Position numbers and translations under genes: made by a program. The notes under the pieces were generated by a model. It saw only the letters and a list, made by a program, of their open reading frames with translations, made no database searches and was not told the origin of the DNA. A stretch of DNA of 8,139 bases from an uncultured Endomicrobiia bacterium (GTDB lineage Bacteria; Elusimicrobiota; Endomicrobiia; Endomicrobiales; Endomicrobiaceae). Shown piece after piece: positions 1 to 6,160 of this stretch (positions within the stretch are counted from its first letter, which is position 1; each line of letters opens with the position of its first letter). The DNA is taken from positions 1-8,139 of the forward strand of contig CAJOOL010000129.1 of assembly GCA_905236115.1 (NCBI GenBank). The letters are read 5' to 3'.

Positions 1-877
1 AAACACTGCACATTTTGCCGTAATGCCCGCCGCAGGCGTAGAGCTTGCCGTCCGTCCTTAAAGCAACGGTGTGAATATCGCCGGCGAAAATATCCTTTAC
101 GTTATCCCACGTGTGGACGTTGCACTGCCTTAAAGAATTGTCGCCTGTTGCAACCATAGTGCCGTCGCTTTTGAGCCCGACGGTGTGGCGTGTGCCTGCC
201 ACGATTTTTATAATATCTTTCCATTCGGAAACATCGCACTGACCGAAATCGTTATTGCCAACTGCTATGACGGTGCCGTCATTTTTGAGACCGACAGTAT
301 GGTAAGGGCTGACCGCAACGGCCGTGATGTCGTGCCAATCGGATACCTCACATTTGCCGAAGCCCGTGCTGCCTGCGGCGACGACCGTGCCGTCATTTTT
401 TAAGCCGACGGTATGTCTGCCGCTTGCGGCGATATCTATAATATTTTGCCAATTTTGAACTTCGCACTGACCGCGGTTATTTTTCCCTGCGGCAACAACG
501 GTACCATCATTTTTAAGACCGAACATATTGGCACCGGTAACGAAAATTTTTGTTACGTTTTTGAAATTATCGGTGTTCCAGCTGCCGATAAAATCCGGTT
601 TGCTGACGATATTTTTGCCGTCTTTGATTTTAAAATTGACGAATTTATCGTCCAGATAAGAAAACTCTGCATTGCGGAATTTCTCGGGGATGTCTTCCGG
701 GAAAATTCTTAAGGCCACTTCTTCGCCGCCGAAATAAGAATCAATCGGTTTGATATTTTTAAAATATTTAAAATATCCGAACACGAACGCCGAAATGATT
801 GCCAAAAGTATGATACAAATTAGTGTGAGTAAAATTTTTCTTGCTTTTTCTGTTCTTTTTTCTGTTTCTTTTTCCAT
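1..877 (-). CDS. Membrane-anchored RCC1-repeat protein (C-terminus beyond left edge)
   Basis: An open frame reads without a stop from the ATG at 877 to the left edge, about 292 codons, so the C-terminus is missing. The start is supported by AGGAG six bases upstream. Residues 1-14 are Lys/Glu-rich, about 15-36 form one hydrophobic segment, and about 37-110 are a linker; this predicts an N-in anchor with an exported C-terminal domain. From about 111 onward, five tandem units of 38 residues are visible, with the pattern HTVGLKNDGTVVAAG, then GxGxCxV, then a W-x-D/N-I motif. This is the RCC1/BLIP-II beta-propeller type, in bacteria usually a binding scaffold. It lies 62 bp after soj and is probably cotranscribed with it. 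The juxtamembrane stretch resembles that of the small protein at 3259-3552. The ligand is unknown. Fold call is firm; function is not. Confidence 0.88.
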   Translation of the reverse strand, partial: MEKETEKRTEKARKILLTLICIILLAIISAFVFGYFKYFKNIKPIDSYFGGEEVALRIFPEDIPEKFRNAEFSYLDDKFVNFKIKDGKNIVSKPDFIGSWNTDNFKNVTKIFVTGANMFGLKNDGTVVAAGKNNRGQCEVQNWQNIIDIAASGRHTVGLKNDGTVVAAGSTGFGKCEVSDWHDITAVAVSPYHTVGLKNDGTVIAVGNNDFGQCDVSEWKDIIKIVAGTRHTVGLKSDGTMVATGDNSLRQCNVHTWDNVKDIFAGDIHTVALRTDGKLYACGGHYGKMCSV

Positions 878-901
878 TATTTCTCCTGCGAAAATATTTA
901 T

Positions 902-948
902 TTTCAACTTTTCAACTATTCAACCATTCAACTTTCCAACTATTCTAC
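902..948. repeat. Degenerate tandem octamers (GTTGAAWR on minus strand)
   Basis: Read on the minus strand, the gap between soj and the next gene is made of about five imperfect units of eight to nine bases of the type GTTGAATA/GTTGAAAA. The repeat begins inside the stop codon region of soj. A single similar unit follows the stop of the RCC1 gene at 1874. No function can be assigned; slipped-strand expansion of an AT-rich spacer is the simplest reading. Confidence 0.6.
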
Positions 949-1710
949 AGTCGTTTTCTGTTTCTTCAAGAATTCGGTGGCGAAGTCCAGATAGGCCTTG
1001 GTGCCGCTGCAGTGTTTATCGTATAAAATTATCGGTTTGCCGAAACTGGGGGCTTCCGCAAGTTTGACCGTGCGAGGGATTTTGGTAGTATAAACTTTAT
1101 CGCCGAAAAACTTTACAACTTCGTCAACAACCTGCCGGGAAAGATTGGTTCTGTTATCAAACATTGTGAACAAAACACCTTCCAAATCCAAATGATATGT
1201 CTGCATTAAAGTAAATATCGTCTTTGACAGCTGTCCCAGTCCCTGAAGAGCGAAAAATTCGCACTGCATAGGAATAAGAACTGTATCGGCCGCAACAAGA
1301 GCGTTGATGGTAAGAAGCCCCAGCGACGGAGGACAATCTATAATGATATATTTATAAACTTTTTGAAATTTTTCAAGAGCCATTTTTAAGCGTTTTTCGC
1401 GTTCGGGCATATTGACAAGCTCAATTTCCGCACCGCTAAGGTCCATACTGGCAGGGGCGATATCCAGCCAGTCCATGGCGGTGGTTTTCAAAATATCTTC
1501 AAGGGGAACTTCGTCTATAAGGGTATTGTATATTGTTTTGGTGATGCCTGTTTGGTCTATGCCCAGCCCGCTGGTGGTATTGCTCTGCGGATCCATATCT
1601 ATCAGCAGGCATTCCTGACCCAAATATGCCAAACTTGCAGCAAGATTAATAGCGGTTGTGGTTTTGCCCACGCCGCCTTTTTGGTTGGCAATGGCGATTA
1701 CTTTACTCAT
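940..1710 (-). CDS. soj: ParA/Soj family chromosome-partitioning ATPase
   Basis: This 256-residue protein has the usual length of chromosomal Soj/ParA. The deviant Walker A motif KGGVGKTT is at residues 11-18, the LLIDMDPQ (A') motif at 35-42, and Walker B IIIDCPP at 122-128. The SRQVVDEV helix at 191-198 carries the conserved arginine used for non-specific DNA binding, and [16 protein letters not shown] at 212-227 is typical of Soj. The family makes ATP dimers on the nucleoid that are released by ParB stimulation, moving parS-ParB complexes. AGAGGA precedes the ATG. No N-terminal helix-turn-helix domain is present, so it is the short chromosomal type. Unusually, its visible neighbours are RCC1-repeat membrane proteins and not parB; parB could be elsewhere. 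Two perfect parS sites lie in this window. Family assignment is firm; partner and cargo are inferred. Confidence 0.95.
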   Translation of the reverse strand: MSKVIAIANQKGGVGKTTTAINLAASLAYLGQECLLIDMDPQSNTTSGLGIDQTGITKTIYNTLIDEVPLEDILKTTAMDWLDIAPASMDLSGAEIELVNMPEREKRLKMALEKFQKVYKYIIIDCPPSLGLLTINALVAADTVLIPMQCEFFALQGLGQLSKTIFTLMQTYHLDLEGVLFTMFDNRTNLSRQVVDEVVKFFGDKVYTTKIPRTVKLAEAPSFGKPIILYDKHCSGTKAYLDFATEFLKKQKTTVE

Positions 1711-1873
1711 ATTTATCCTCTATTTTAATGTACAATGTATAATCAACGGAAACTGCGAGATCCCCGACAGAAGCATTCGGGGATGACAGACTACACGGTA
1801 ATTTATAATTTACAATTTAGAATTAACTACTAACGGTAATGAACGGCAACTCTTCAGCCTTTCAGTTCTTCAA
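1711..1873. other. Repeat-bearing spacer between RCC1 gene and soj
   Basis: The spacer contains a palindromic repeat (1759-1799) flanked by AT-rich stretches built on TACAATTTAG/TACAATGTATAA-like strings. A similar AATTACAATTTAG string also precedes the inverted repeat at 5562. I found no convincing minus-strand promoter with proper spacing for soj, so soj may depend on readthrough from upstream. Confidence 0.5.
1759..1799. repeat. Palindromic intergenic repeat (ATCCCCGA/TCGGGGAT hairpin)
   Basis: Arms at 1760-1767 and 1777-1784 form a perfect 8-bp stem around a 9-base loop. The right flank ATGACAGACT and CGGT recur with identical spacing in the pilin leader at 6225-6277. This is therefore a member of a dispersed palindromic family and not only a local hairpin. 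It resembles in style the short palindromic elements of intracellular and gut bacteria that can insert into coding frames. Confidence 0.75.
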
Positions 1874-3229
1874 CTATTCTGCTGTCGTTACTACTGCCGT
1901 GCCGTCATTTTTCAGCCCGACGGTATACTGACTGCCGGTATACACCGCCGAAATATCTTTCCAGCCGGCAACATCGCACCGGCCGTAGGTATTATCGCCG
2001 GCAGAAACCACCGTGCCGTCATTCTTAAGTCCTATAATATGACCGTTTGAAACAGAAACGTCGGTAATATCTTTCCAATCGGAAGAATTATAATTCTTCA
2101 CTTTCAGCTCAAATTTTTTCGCATTGTTTGTTTCGGATTTTTTGGTTTCTTTACTTGCTTGTTCGGTTTTATTGATTTTGGCCTGTTCTTCTTCAATCAA
2201 TTTATCCAAACCTGCATAAAGTATCGTGCCGTCATTTTTTAAACCGACAGTAATAGTATCGCTTGCAAAAATTTTAACCACATCTTTCCAAGCATAAACA
2301 TCACACTGGCCATAAGTATTATCGCCTGTTGCAACTACGGTTCCGTCACTTTTTAACCCGACGGTATGAAAATTCCCCGCGGCAATTGCGGTAATATCCT
2401 GCCAGCCACCGACGTTGCATTGACCGTAAGTATTGCTGCCGACCGCCACAACGGTTCCGTCGGCTTTTAAACCGATAGTATGTGCCAAACGAAGCTCATC
2501 AAGTACATCCATAATATCGGTATTGTTCATTCCTTTACTGCCTGCGGCAATATCCATAATATCCTGCCAATCACCGACGTTACACTGACCGTAACCGTTA
2601 TTCCCCGTTGCAACCACCGTGCCGTCATTGGTCAACCCGACGGTATGAAAATTGCTGACGGACACTTTCTTTATATTCTGCCAGTCTTGAACATCGCATT
2701 TGCCGAAGCCCTTACTGCCTGCAGCGATGACCGTTCCGTCCGTCTTGATGCCGATAGTATGCCCGCCGCTGACTGCCATATCCGTAATATCAGTCCAGTC
2801 ATTTATATCCAGCTGACCGCGGTTATTTTTCCCTGCGGCCACAACTGTGCCGTCGGCTTTCAAACCGAAAACCGCTATCCCGCTTGTATAGATTTTCTCA
2901 ATATCTTTCCAGCCGCTTATATCCCAGCTGCCCATATTATCGTCTTGTGTAAAATATTTTTTGTTATTCTTCTTATCGTCAAAAGAAACAAATCTGTCCG
3001 ACAGAGCAGTATGTTCTATATTTTCATAATGTTTTCTGAAATAGATTGTTTTTTTGTTCAGCTTCAGCTTGGGAGTTTTTACGACGGCGATATTTTCCCG
3101 CTTAAGATATTCGTCCACGCTCTTGGCATACCTGTAATACTTATTATAGAACCAATATCCTATAAAAAAATCTGCCGCCAAAAGCAGCAACAATGCGTAT
3201 ACTATGGTTTTTAATGTTTTTTTGTTCAT
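1874..3229 (-). CDS. Membrane-anchored RCC1-repeat protein, eight repeats
   Basis: The product is 451 residues. Residues about 7-28 form a single hydrophobic anchor followed by an aromatic, basic stretch (WFYNKYYRY), so the bulk is probably extracytoplasmic. From about 110, eight RCC1-like units of roughly 38 residues are visible; each has an xGLKxDGTVVAxG core, GxGxCxV and W-x-D-I. Two departures from regularity stand out: an insertion at about 231-249, and a Lys/Glu-rich linker at about 345-378 between repeats six and seven. The last repeat ends just after its DGTAVV strand, so the blade is incomplete or closed by another segment. Its final codons (TTAE) are almost identical in DNA to the end of soj. 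GAGGA precedes the ATG. It follows the 97-residue gene by 29 bp, suggesting cotranscription. The likely role is a surface or periplasmic binding propeller; ligand unknown. Confidence 0.9.
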   Translation of the reverse strand: MNKKTLKTIVYALLLLLAADFFIGYWFYNKYYRYAKSVDEYLKRENIAVVKTPKLKLNKKTIYFRKHYENIEHTALSDRFVSFDDKKNNKKYFTQDDNMGSWDISGWKDIEKIYTSGIAVFGLKADGTVVAAGKNNRGQLDINDWTDITDMAVSGGHTIGIKTDGTVIAAGSKGFGKCDVQDWQNIKKVSVSNFHTVGLTNDGTVVATGNNGYGQCNVGDWQDIMDIAAGSKGMNNTDIMDVLDELRLAHTIGLKADGTVVAVGSNTYGQCNVGGWQDITAIAAGNFHTVGLKSDGTVVATGDNTYGQCDVYAWKDVVKIFASDTITVGLKNDGTILYAGLDKLIEEEQAKINKTEQASKETKKSETNNAKKFELKVKNYNSSDWKDITDVSVSNGHIIGLKNDGTVVSAGDNTYGRCDVAGWKDISAVYTGSQYTVGLKNDGTAVVTTAE

Positions 3230-3258
3230 TTTTTATCCTCAAGGATGTGATATTCCTC

Positions 3259-3552
3259 TTATAAATTTATATTATTTTCCTGTCTGTATTTCATGGCTTC
3301 ATCCAAAACGTTTTTATACTTTTGCGAACGAGGCTTATACGTGCTGTGTTTTGTATAGTCGGTATCGTATTTGTTGAAATTGATAATATGTTTTATGTCT
3401 TTCGGGAAAAATACTATGGAAACTTTTTCCCCTTTAAAAAATGAATAAGGGTCGCGGATGTTTCTGTAATACTTATAATATATTACCGCCGACACTGCAA
3501 TATACGCCACCAAAATGATAATAAAGACTGCAAGAAGGACTTTTTTTAACAT
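3259..3552 (-). CDS. Small single-pass membrane protein, propeller-less RCC1 paralogue
   Basis: The product is 97 residues with a strong AAGGAG ribosome binding site. Residues about 4-26 are a hydrophobic segment, followed by YYKYYRNIRDPYSFFKGE and a VSIVFFPKDI stretch. These match the juxtamembrane part of the left-hand RCC1 protein (YFKYFKNIKPIDSYFGGE, then VALRIFPEDI) in order and spacing. The remaining 40 residues are polar with many Lys and Tyr, and no RCC1 repeat is present. It lies 29 bp upstream of the eight-repeat RCC1 gene and appears to be the first gene of the operon. It may be a degenerate paralogue that lost its propeller, or a functional small partner for the anchored propellers. 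No wider family is recognised. Confidence 0.75.
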   Translation of the reverse strand: MLKKVLLAVFIIILVAYIAVSAVIYYKYYRNIRDPYSFFKGEKVSIVFFPKDIKHIINFNKYDTDYTKHSTYKPRSQKYKNVLDEAMKYRQENNINL

Positions 3553-3717
3553 ATTTTCTCCTTAATTTTTTCTTCTTATTAGAGTATTTTGAGGAATTTT
3601 TAATAGATTTCTAAAAAATTTTAAAAGTTTAAAAACTTTAAAAAAATACCACCTTAATACACTTAAAAATATGACTTAAAAATACATCGAAAAGCACACC
3701 AGTATAATGAAATTTTG

Positions 3718-3746
3718 ATTATACAAAATTTTAAAGAAGAGGTAAA
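3718..3746 (-). promoter_or_regulatory. Candidate sigma70 promoter of the left operon
   Basis: On the minus strand, TTTACC (3746-3741) and TATAAT (3723-3718) are separated by 17 bp. The -10 is perfect and the -35 matches four of six positions. Transcription would start near 3711, giving a leader of about 160 bases before the 97-residue gene. The parS at 3771-3786 lies 24 bp upstream of the -35. Confidence 0.5.
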
Positions 3747-3770
3747 GAAGAAATTTGAGGTTTGAGGAAT

Positions 3771-3786
3771 TGTTTCACGTGAAACA
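3771..3786. promoter_or_regulatory. parS: parS site 1, perfect ParB-binding palindrome
   Basis: The sequence TGTTTCACGTGAAACA is the full 16-bp palindrome recognised by chromosomal ParB/Spo0J proteins. It lies in an intergenic region upstream of the operon that contains soj. In known systems ParB loads here as a CTP-dependent clamp and spreads over neighbouring DNA. Confidence 0.93.
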
Positions 3787-3847
3787 GAATTTATAATATA
3801 TCAAAAATTTTCAATAGATTTATTCCTATTATAAAAATTGTTATACT

Positions 3848-4474
3848 TTATTTTTTTGTTATTTGTTCTATTTCGGTTAGCCAATTGTTGAAGCGGGGAC
3901 ATTTTTCTTTGATTAAAGCTAAAGACGTATTGTTAAAAATTGCGTTACCGTCTATTATTTTTGCATAATCAGGAAAAATTTTTTCTAATCTTTTTGAAGG
4001 TGCCGTTTCATAGCTGTCATTGATATCTTCAGGGGTTTTATAATTTTTTTCTATCTCTTTCAAAGATATTTTTTGTTTTTCATCTGCATTTTTAACTTTT
4101 ATTATGGTATCAATACTGCTAAACCATAAAGCTTCAGTTTCGTGCAATTGCAAATATGGAATAAAAATTTTATTCTTATTTGAATTAATTTTATTAAATT
4201 GTTCTTTTAATTTTTTTTCAATATCTTCAACATTTTTTTGGTTTTTATTTTTAAATCCATAAAAATCTATAAATGTTGTTATTATATTAAAATCAAGTTT
4301 AGAAGCAAAATTTACAACTCTTTCAATAGAAACATTGCCGCCTAAAGAAACAGGTTTTAAGGATATATTTTTAATATTAAAGTATTTTTTATTTAATACT
4401 TTTATAAAATTAATTTCTGTTTGCCCCTCACAAATTACACCTATATTGGTAAATTCATTAAAATTAGTAATCAT
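3848..4474 (-). CDS. DUF4276 family protein, Toprim-like, partner of AAA ATPase
   Basis: The product is 208 residues. Motifs typical of DUF4276 are visible in order: an EGQTE box at residues 16-20 after a beta strand, DFYG at 70-73 at the end of a second strand, LHETEALWF at 110-118, INDSYETAPSKRL at 151-163, and KCPRFNNWL near the C-terminus (191-199). The EGxTE and D-containing strand ends resemble the acidic metal-binding sites of Toprim nucleases (OLD, DUF4435 of PARIS); that similarity is my inference. The ATG overlaps the end of the ATPase gene by 11 bp, which implies coupled translation; only a weak purine-rich site precedes it. Low GC like its partner and unlike the left operon. Probable effector of a two-gene phage-defence system. 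The call of family is good; nuclease activity is unproven. Confidence 0.85.
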   Translation of the reverse strand: MITNFNEFTNIGVICEGQTEINFIKVLNKKYFNIKNISLKPVSLGGNVSIERVVNFASKLDFNIITTFIDFYGFKNKNQKNVEDIEKKLKEQFNKINSNKNKIFIPYLQLHETEALWFSSIDTIIKVKNADEKQKISLKEIEKNYKTPEDINDSYETAPSKRLEKIFPDYAKIIDGNAIFNNTSLALIKEKCPRFNNWLTEIEQITKK

Positions 4475-5534
4475 TTGGAGTTCCGCCTATAATATTTTTA
4501 CCCCAAATATCACCAATAGAAAATTCTTCCAACCACTGTTTTACTTCTTTCTCTTCTAATCGTTTGAAATAAGAAGTTTCGTTTTTTCTATCGGCAACTA
4601 TTATATCTTTACAGATAAATTCATTGATAAATTCTATAGACTGAGAAGTTGCAATAATCTGTTTGCCTTTTTTTGCAACACTTTGAAAAAGTTCAGCAAG
4701 AATTTTTAAAGCATAGGGATGTAACCCTATTTCGGGTTCATCTATTAAAACAGTATTGGGAATAAAACTGTCGGGCTGTAAAAGAAGTGTTGCTAAAGCA
4801 ATAAACCTTAAAGTTCCGTCGGACAAATCATAAACATCAAAAACTTTATCATAACCTGTATGTTTCCATCTTAATATTATATTTTTATCTTCAGGTTCCA
4901 ATATAAAATCCTGAAAAAACGGTGCAACCATTTTTATTACTGATATTACTTTATTATATTCTATCTGATAATTTTTTTTAAAATGATAAAGCATTGCAGG
5001 TAAATTTTCTGCTTGAGATTGTAAAAAAATATTATTATAAACGGAACATGTCTTCTTTATCGGAGCATTATCACCGACATCATGAAAATGATAAACTCTT
5101 AAACCTTCTAAATATTTCTTTACATATTGTTTATCTTCAAGTTTGCTTTCATTTTCGCTTTCAGATAAAATATTTAAACTTTCTTTTAATCCTGTAGTTT
5201 CATTATTTAAAATAAATGTGTCTGAAATGCTTGGAACTAAAGAAACTTTATAAACATTATTATCAGCAAAATTAATATTAATATTAATATTTTCAGTAAC
5301 TTTGCTTCCAAAATGCAGAAAATGTTCAGCACCGCCATTTTTCTTAATATATAACTGAAATTCTTTATTTACAATTTTATGTAAAATTTTAAAAATACTT
5401 ATAAAATTACTTTTACCGGCACCATTCTGTCCGATAATAATATTTAAAGGTTTTAAATCTAAATCCATTTCTTTTATAGACTTAAAACCTTTTATTTTTA
5501 TATTTGTTAATATACCTTTTTTTTGATTTTCCAT
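4464..5534 (-). CDS. AAA/ABC-type ATPase of an OLD/AbiL/PARIS-like two-gene system
   Basis: The product is 356 residues. An N-terminal strand pair leads into a Walker A motif GQNGAGKSN at 35-43. After a variable middle segment (about 90-215), an ABC-like signature DLSDGTLRF is at 236-244, Walker B VLIDEPEIGLHP at 262-273, and a switch ATSQS at 295-299. The end has the GDIWGKNIIGG stretch seen in ATPases paired with DUF4276. The set fits the AAA_15/AAA_21 (SMC-like) predicted ATPases. It is followed by the DUF4276 gene with an 11-bp overlap, so the two should form one module. The start is not backed by a clear Shine-Dalgarno sequence, which is unusual for this window, yet the first residues align with the family's usual beginning. 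Markedly AT-rich, hinting at recent acquisition. In related systems the ATPase senses infection and controls a nuclease partner. Confidence 0.88.
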   Translation of the reverse strand: MENQKKGILTNIKIKGFKSIKEMDLDLKPLNIIIGQNGAGKSNFISIFKILHKIVNKEFQLYIKKNGGAEHFLHFGSKVTENINININFADNNVYKVSLVPSISDTFILNNETTGLKESLNILSESENESKLEDKQYVKKYLEGLRVYHFHDVGDNAPIKKTCSVYNNIFLQSQAENLPAMLYHFKKNYQIEYNKVISVIKMVAPFFQDFILEPEDKNIILRWKHTGYDKVFDVYDLSDGTLRFIALATLLLQPDSFIPNTVLIDEPEIGLHPYALKILAELFQSVAKKGKQIIATSQSIEFINEFICKDIIVADRKNETSYFKRLEEKEVKQWLEEFSIGDIWGKNIIGGTPNDY

Positions 5535-5561
5535 TTGACATTAAATTTTAAATTACAATTT

Positions 5562-5635
5562 AGGAAATGCTGATTACTTCTGAATGAGCAAAATATGCCT
5601 CAATATTTCCTTTTGAGAATTAATCAGCGTTTCCT
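5562..5635. repeat. Inverted-repeat element, copy 1
   Basis: The element starts AGGAAATGCTGATTACTTC and ends with the complement of AGGAAACGCTGATTAATTC, so its 19-base ends match with two differences. The interior has TGAATGAGCAAA and ATATGCC, also seen in other copies. It lies in the predicted leader of the AAA ATPase transcript. It has the size and architecture of a MITE, but no clear target-site duplication is visible. Confidence 0.75.
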
Positions 5636-5645
5636 TCATACCTGT

Positions 5646-5674
5646 ATTATATCTAAAATTTGAAATTTTTTCAA
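5646..5674 (-). promoter_or_regulatory. Sigma70 promoter of the ATPase-DUF4276 operon
   Basis: On the minus strand, TTGAAA (5674-5669) and a perfect TATAAT (5651-5646) are spaced by 17 bp. Transcription would begin near 5639, a few bases before the inverted repeat at 5635-5562, giving a leader of about 105 bases. Confidence 0.72.
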
Positions 5675-5722
5675 CAACAACATAACACACAGTGATATAG
5701 GACACGCACAGACAGAAATGCC

Positions 5723-5751
5723 TTGTCAAATGCTGAATTTTATGGTATAAT
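5723..5751 (+). promoter_or_regulatory. Strong sigma70 promoter of the structured RNA/pilin leader
   Basis: TTGTCA (5723-5728) and TATAAT (5746-5751) are spaced by exactly 17 bp, with a TGG extension before the -10. The predicted start is near 5758. It points away from the ATPase promoter, and the two -35 boxes are 48 bp apart. Confidence 0.78.
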
Positions 5752-5757
5752 TAATGT

Positions 5758-5983
5758 GTTAAACTTAATAATAATGTTTTTGGAGTCCGAAAGGACACGC
5801 TTTTGCAAAAGCAAAAGAGGTTATGAACCAAAAACAGTTCGTTTAAGGAATATTTAATTGAGACTAATTACCTCAGTTGCTTATTCCAAGTATTCATTAA
5901 CCCCGTTGCGGGTTATTGAATCGCGGCTGTTTTGTTTGTGTGCGTTCATAACCTCACAGAATAAATCAGCCGTTTTATTTTTA
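5758..5983 (+). ncRNA. Structured RNA of unknown class (small RNA or pilin attenuator)
   Basis: The start is set from the promoter and the end from the terminator. A GTCC-GAAA-GGAC tetraloop hairpin is at 5785-5796 and GCTTT/AAAGC at 5799-5812. A perfect 12-bp long-range stem joins 5817-5828 (GAGGTTATGAAC) to 5944-5955, continued by AAAACAG 5831-5837 with 5927-5933. Inside lie two hairpins: 5847-5887 (GGAATA/TATTCC with an inner AATTGAG/CTCAGTT) and 5892-5921 (ATTCATTAACCC/GGGTTATTGAAT, one mismatch). The terminator at 5923-5983 uses bases of the long-range stem, so the two folds compete. It does not match 6S, SRP, RNase P, tmRNA or a riboswitch class that I recognise. Either a free RNA of about 225 bases or a leader controlling the pilin 180 bases further on. 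Confidence 0.62.
5923..5983 (+). terminator. Intrinsic terminator of the structured RNA
   Basis: Positions 5923-5937 pair with 5959-5973: GCGGCTG with CAGCCGT (one G-U), a U-U mismatch, then TTTGTTT with GAATAAA (two G-U). The 21-base loop is followed by TTTATTTTTAT. The loop contains the whole 3' arm of the 12-bp long-range stem. Confidence 0.62.
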
Positions 5984-6059
5984 TCCTCAAAAATCACTGC
6001 TGAAAAACTTTTCACAAAACAATCCTTTTGAAATTTCAAAAACAAAAAAAATTAAAGTT

Positions 6060-6145
6060 CTTTAAAAGCAAAGATTATTGTATAAAACTGTAAGGCGGGA
6101 AAAATAAAGTTTCCGCCTAAGAAAACAAAAATCTTTGCTTAAAAG
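6060..6145 (+). promoter_or_regulatory. Nested stem-loop in the pilin 5' leader
   Basis: An outer stem pairs CTTTAAAAGCAAAGAT (6060-6075) with ATCTTTGCTTAAAAG (6131-6145), one bulge. An inner hairpin pairs AGGCGG (6093-6098) with CCGCCT (6113-6118), extended by AAA/TTT. It ends just upstream of the AAGGAG ribosome binding site, so it could affect translation or mRNA stability. A weak TATAAA at 6081-6086 lacks a good -35. Confidence 0.55.
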
Positions 6146-6160
6146 AAAAAGGAGAAAATC

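Larger units (their letters stand above)
3553..3847. other. AT-rich regulatory spacer with promoter and parS
   Basis: This stretch has no gene. It carries a candidate minus-strand promoter (3718-3746), a perfect parS (3771-3786) and A/T-rich sequence including a short AAAGTTT/AAACTTT palindrome near 3623-3640. No GC-rich terminator is evident after the DUF4276 gene, so readthrough into the left operon cannot be excluded. Confidence 0.55.
5535..6160. other. Gene-free 626-bp region with divergent promoters and structured RNA
   Basis: No credible protein gene is present. From left to right it holds an inverted repeat (5562-5635), a minus-strand promoter (5646-5674), a plus-strand promoter (5723-5751), a structured RNA with terminator (about 5758-5983), an A/T-rich stretch with nothing recognisable (about 5984-6059), and a nested stem-loop just before the pilin start (6060-6145). 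Confidence 0.7.

Noticed and set aside
105..116. Another CACGTG core as a possible fourth parS
   Set aside because: Only the central hexamer and one flanking position fit; the outer GTTT/AAAC arms are missing and the site is within RCC1 codons.
1..500. Regular repeats of about 114 bp that could suggest a CRISPR or satellite
   Set aside because: The period is exactly 38 codons and encodes RCC1 units; there are no spacers or invariant short repeats.
185..712. Plus-strand open frames of 72 and 99 codons
   Set aside because: They are antisense to the left RCC1 gene, whose repeats and start signal are convincing.
1760..1784. Rho-independent terminator between the RCC1 gene and soj
   Set aside because: The stem is strong, but neither strand has a following U-tract, and the flanks recur in the pilin leader, so a dispersed repeat is the better reading.
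2480..3214. Long plus-strand open frame of 244 codons
   Set aside because: It lies antisense to the RCC1 gene; its regular Thr/Ala/Val-rich pattern is the shadow of the tandem propeller repeats, and no ribosome binding site precedes it.
5817..5955. Retron msr-msd, because of the 12-bp inverted repeat flanking hairpins next to a defence-like ATPase
   Set aside because: No reverse transcriptase gene is present in the window, and no branch-point guanosine context or long msd hairpin is recognised.
5758..5983. 6S RNA, tmRNA, RNase P RNA, SRP RNA or tRNA
   Set aside because: Length and conserved sequence blocks of these RNAs are not seen; a CACAGAATAA resemblance to the RNase P 3' region is too short to count.
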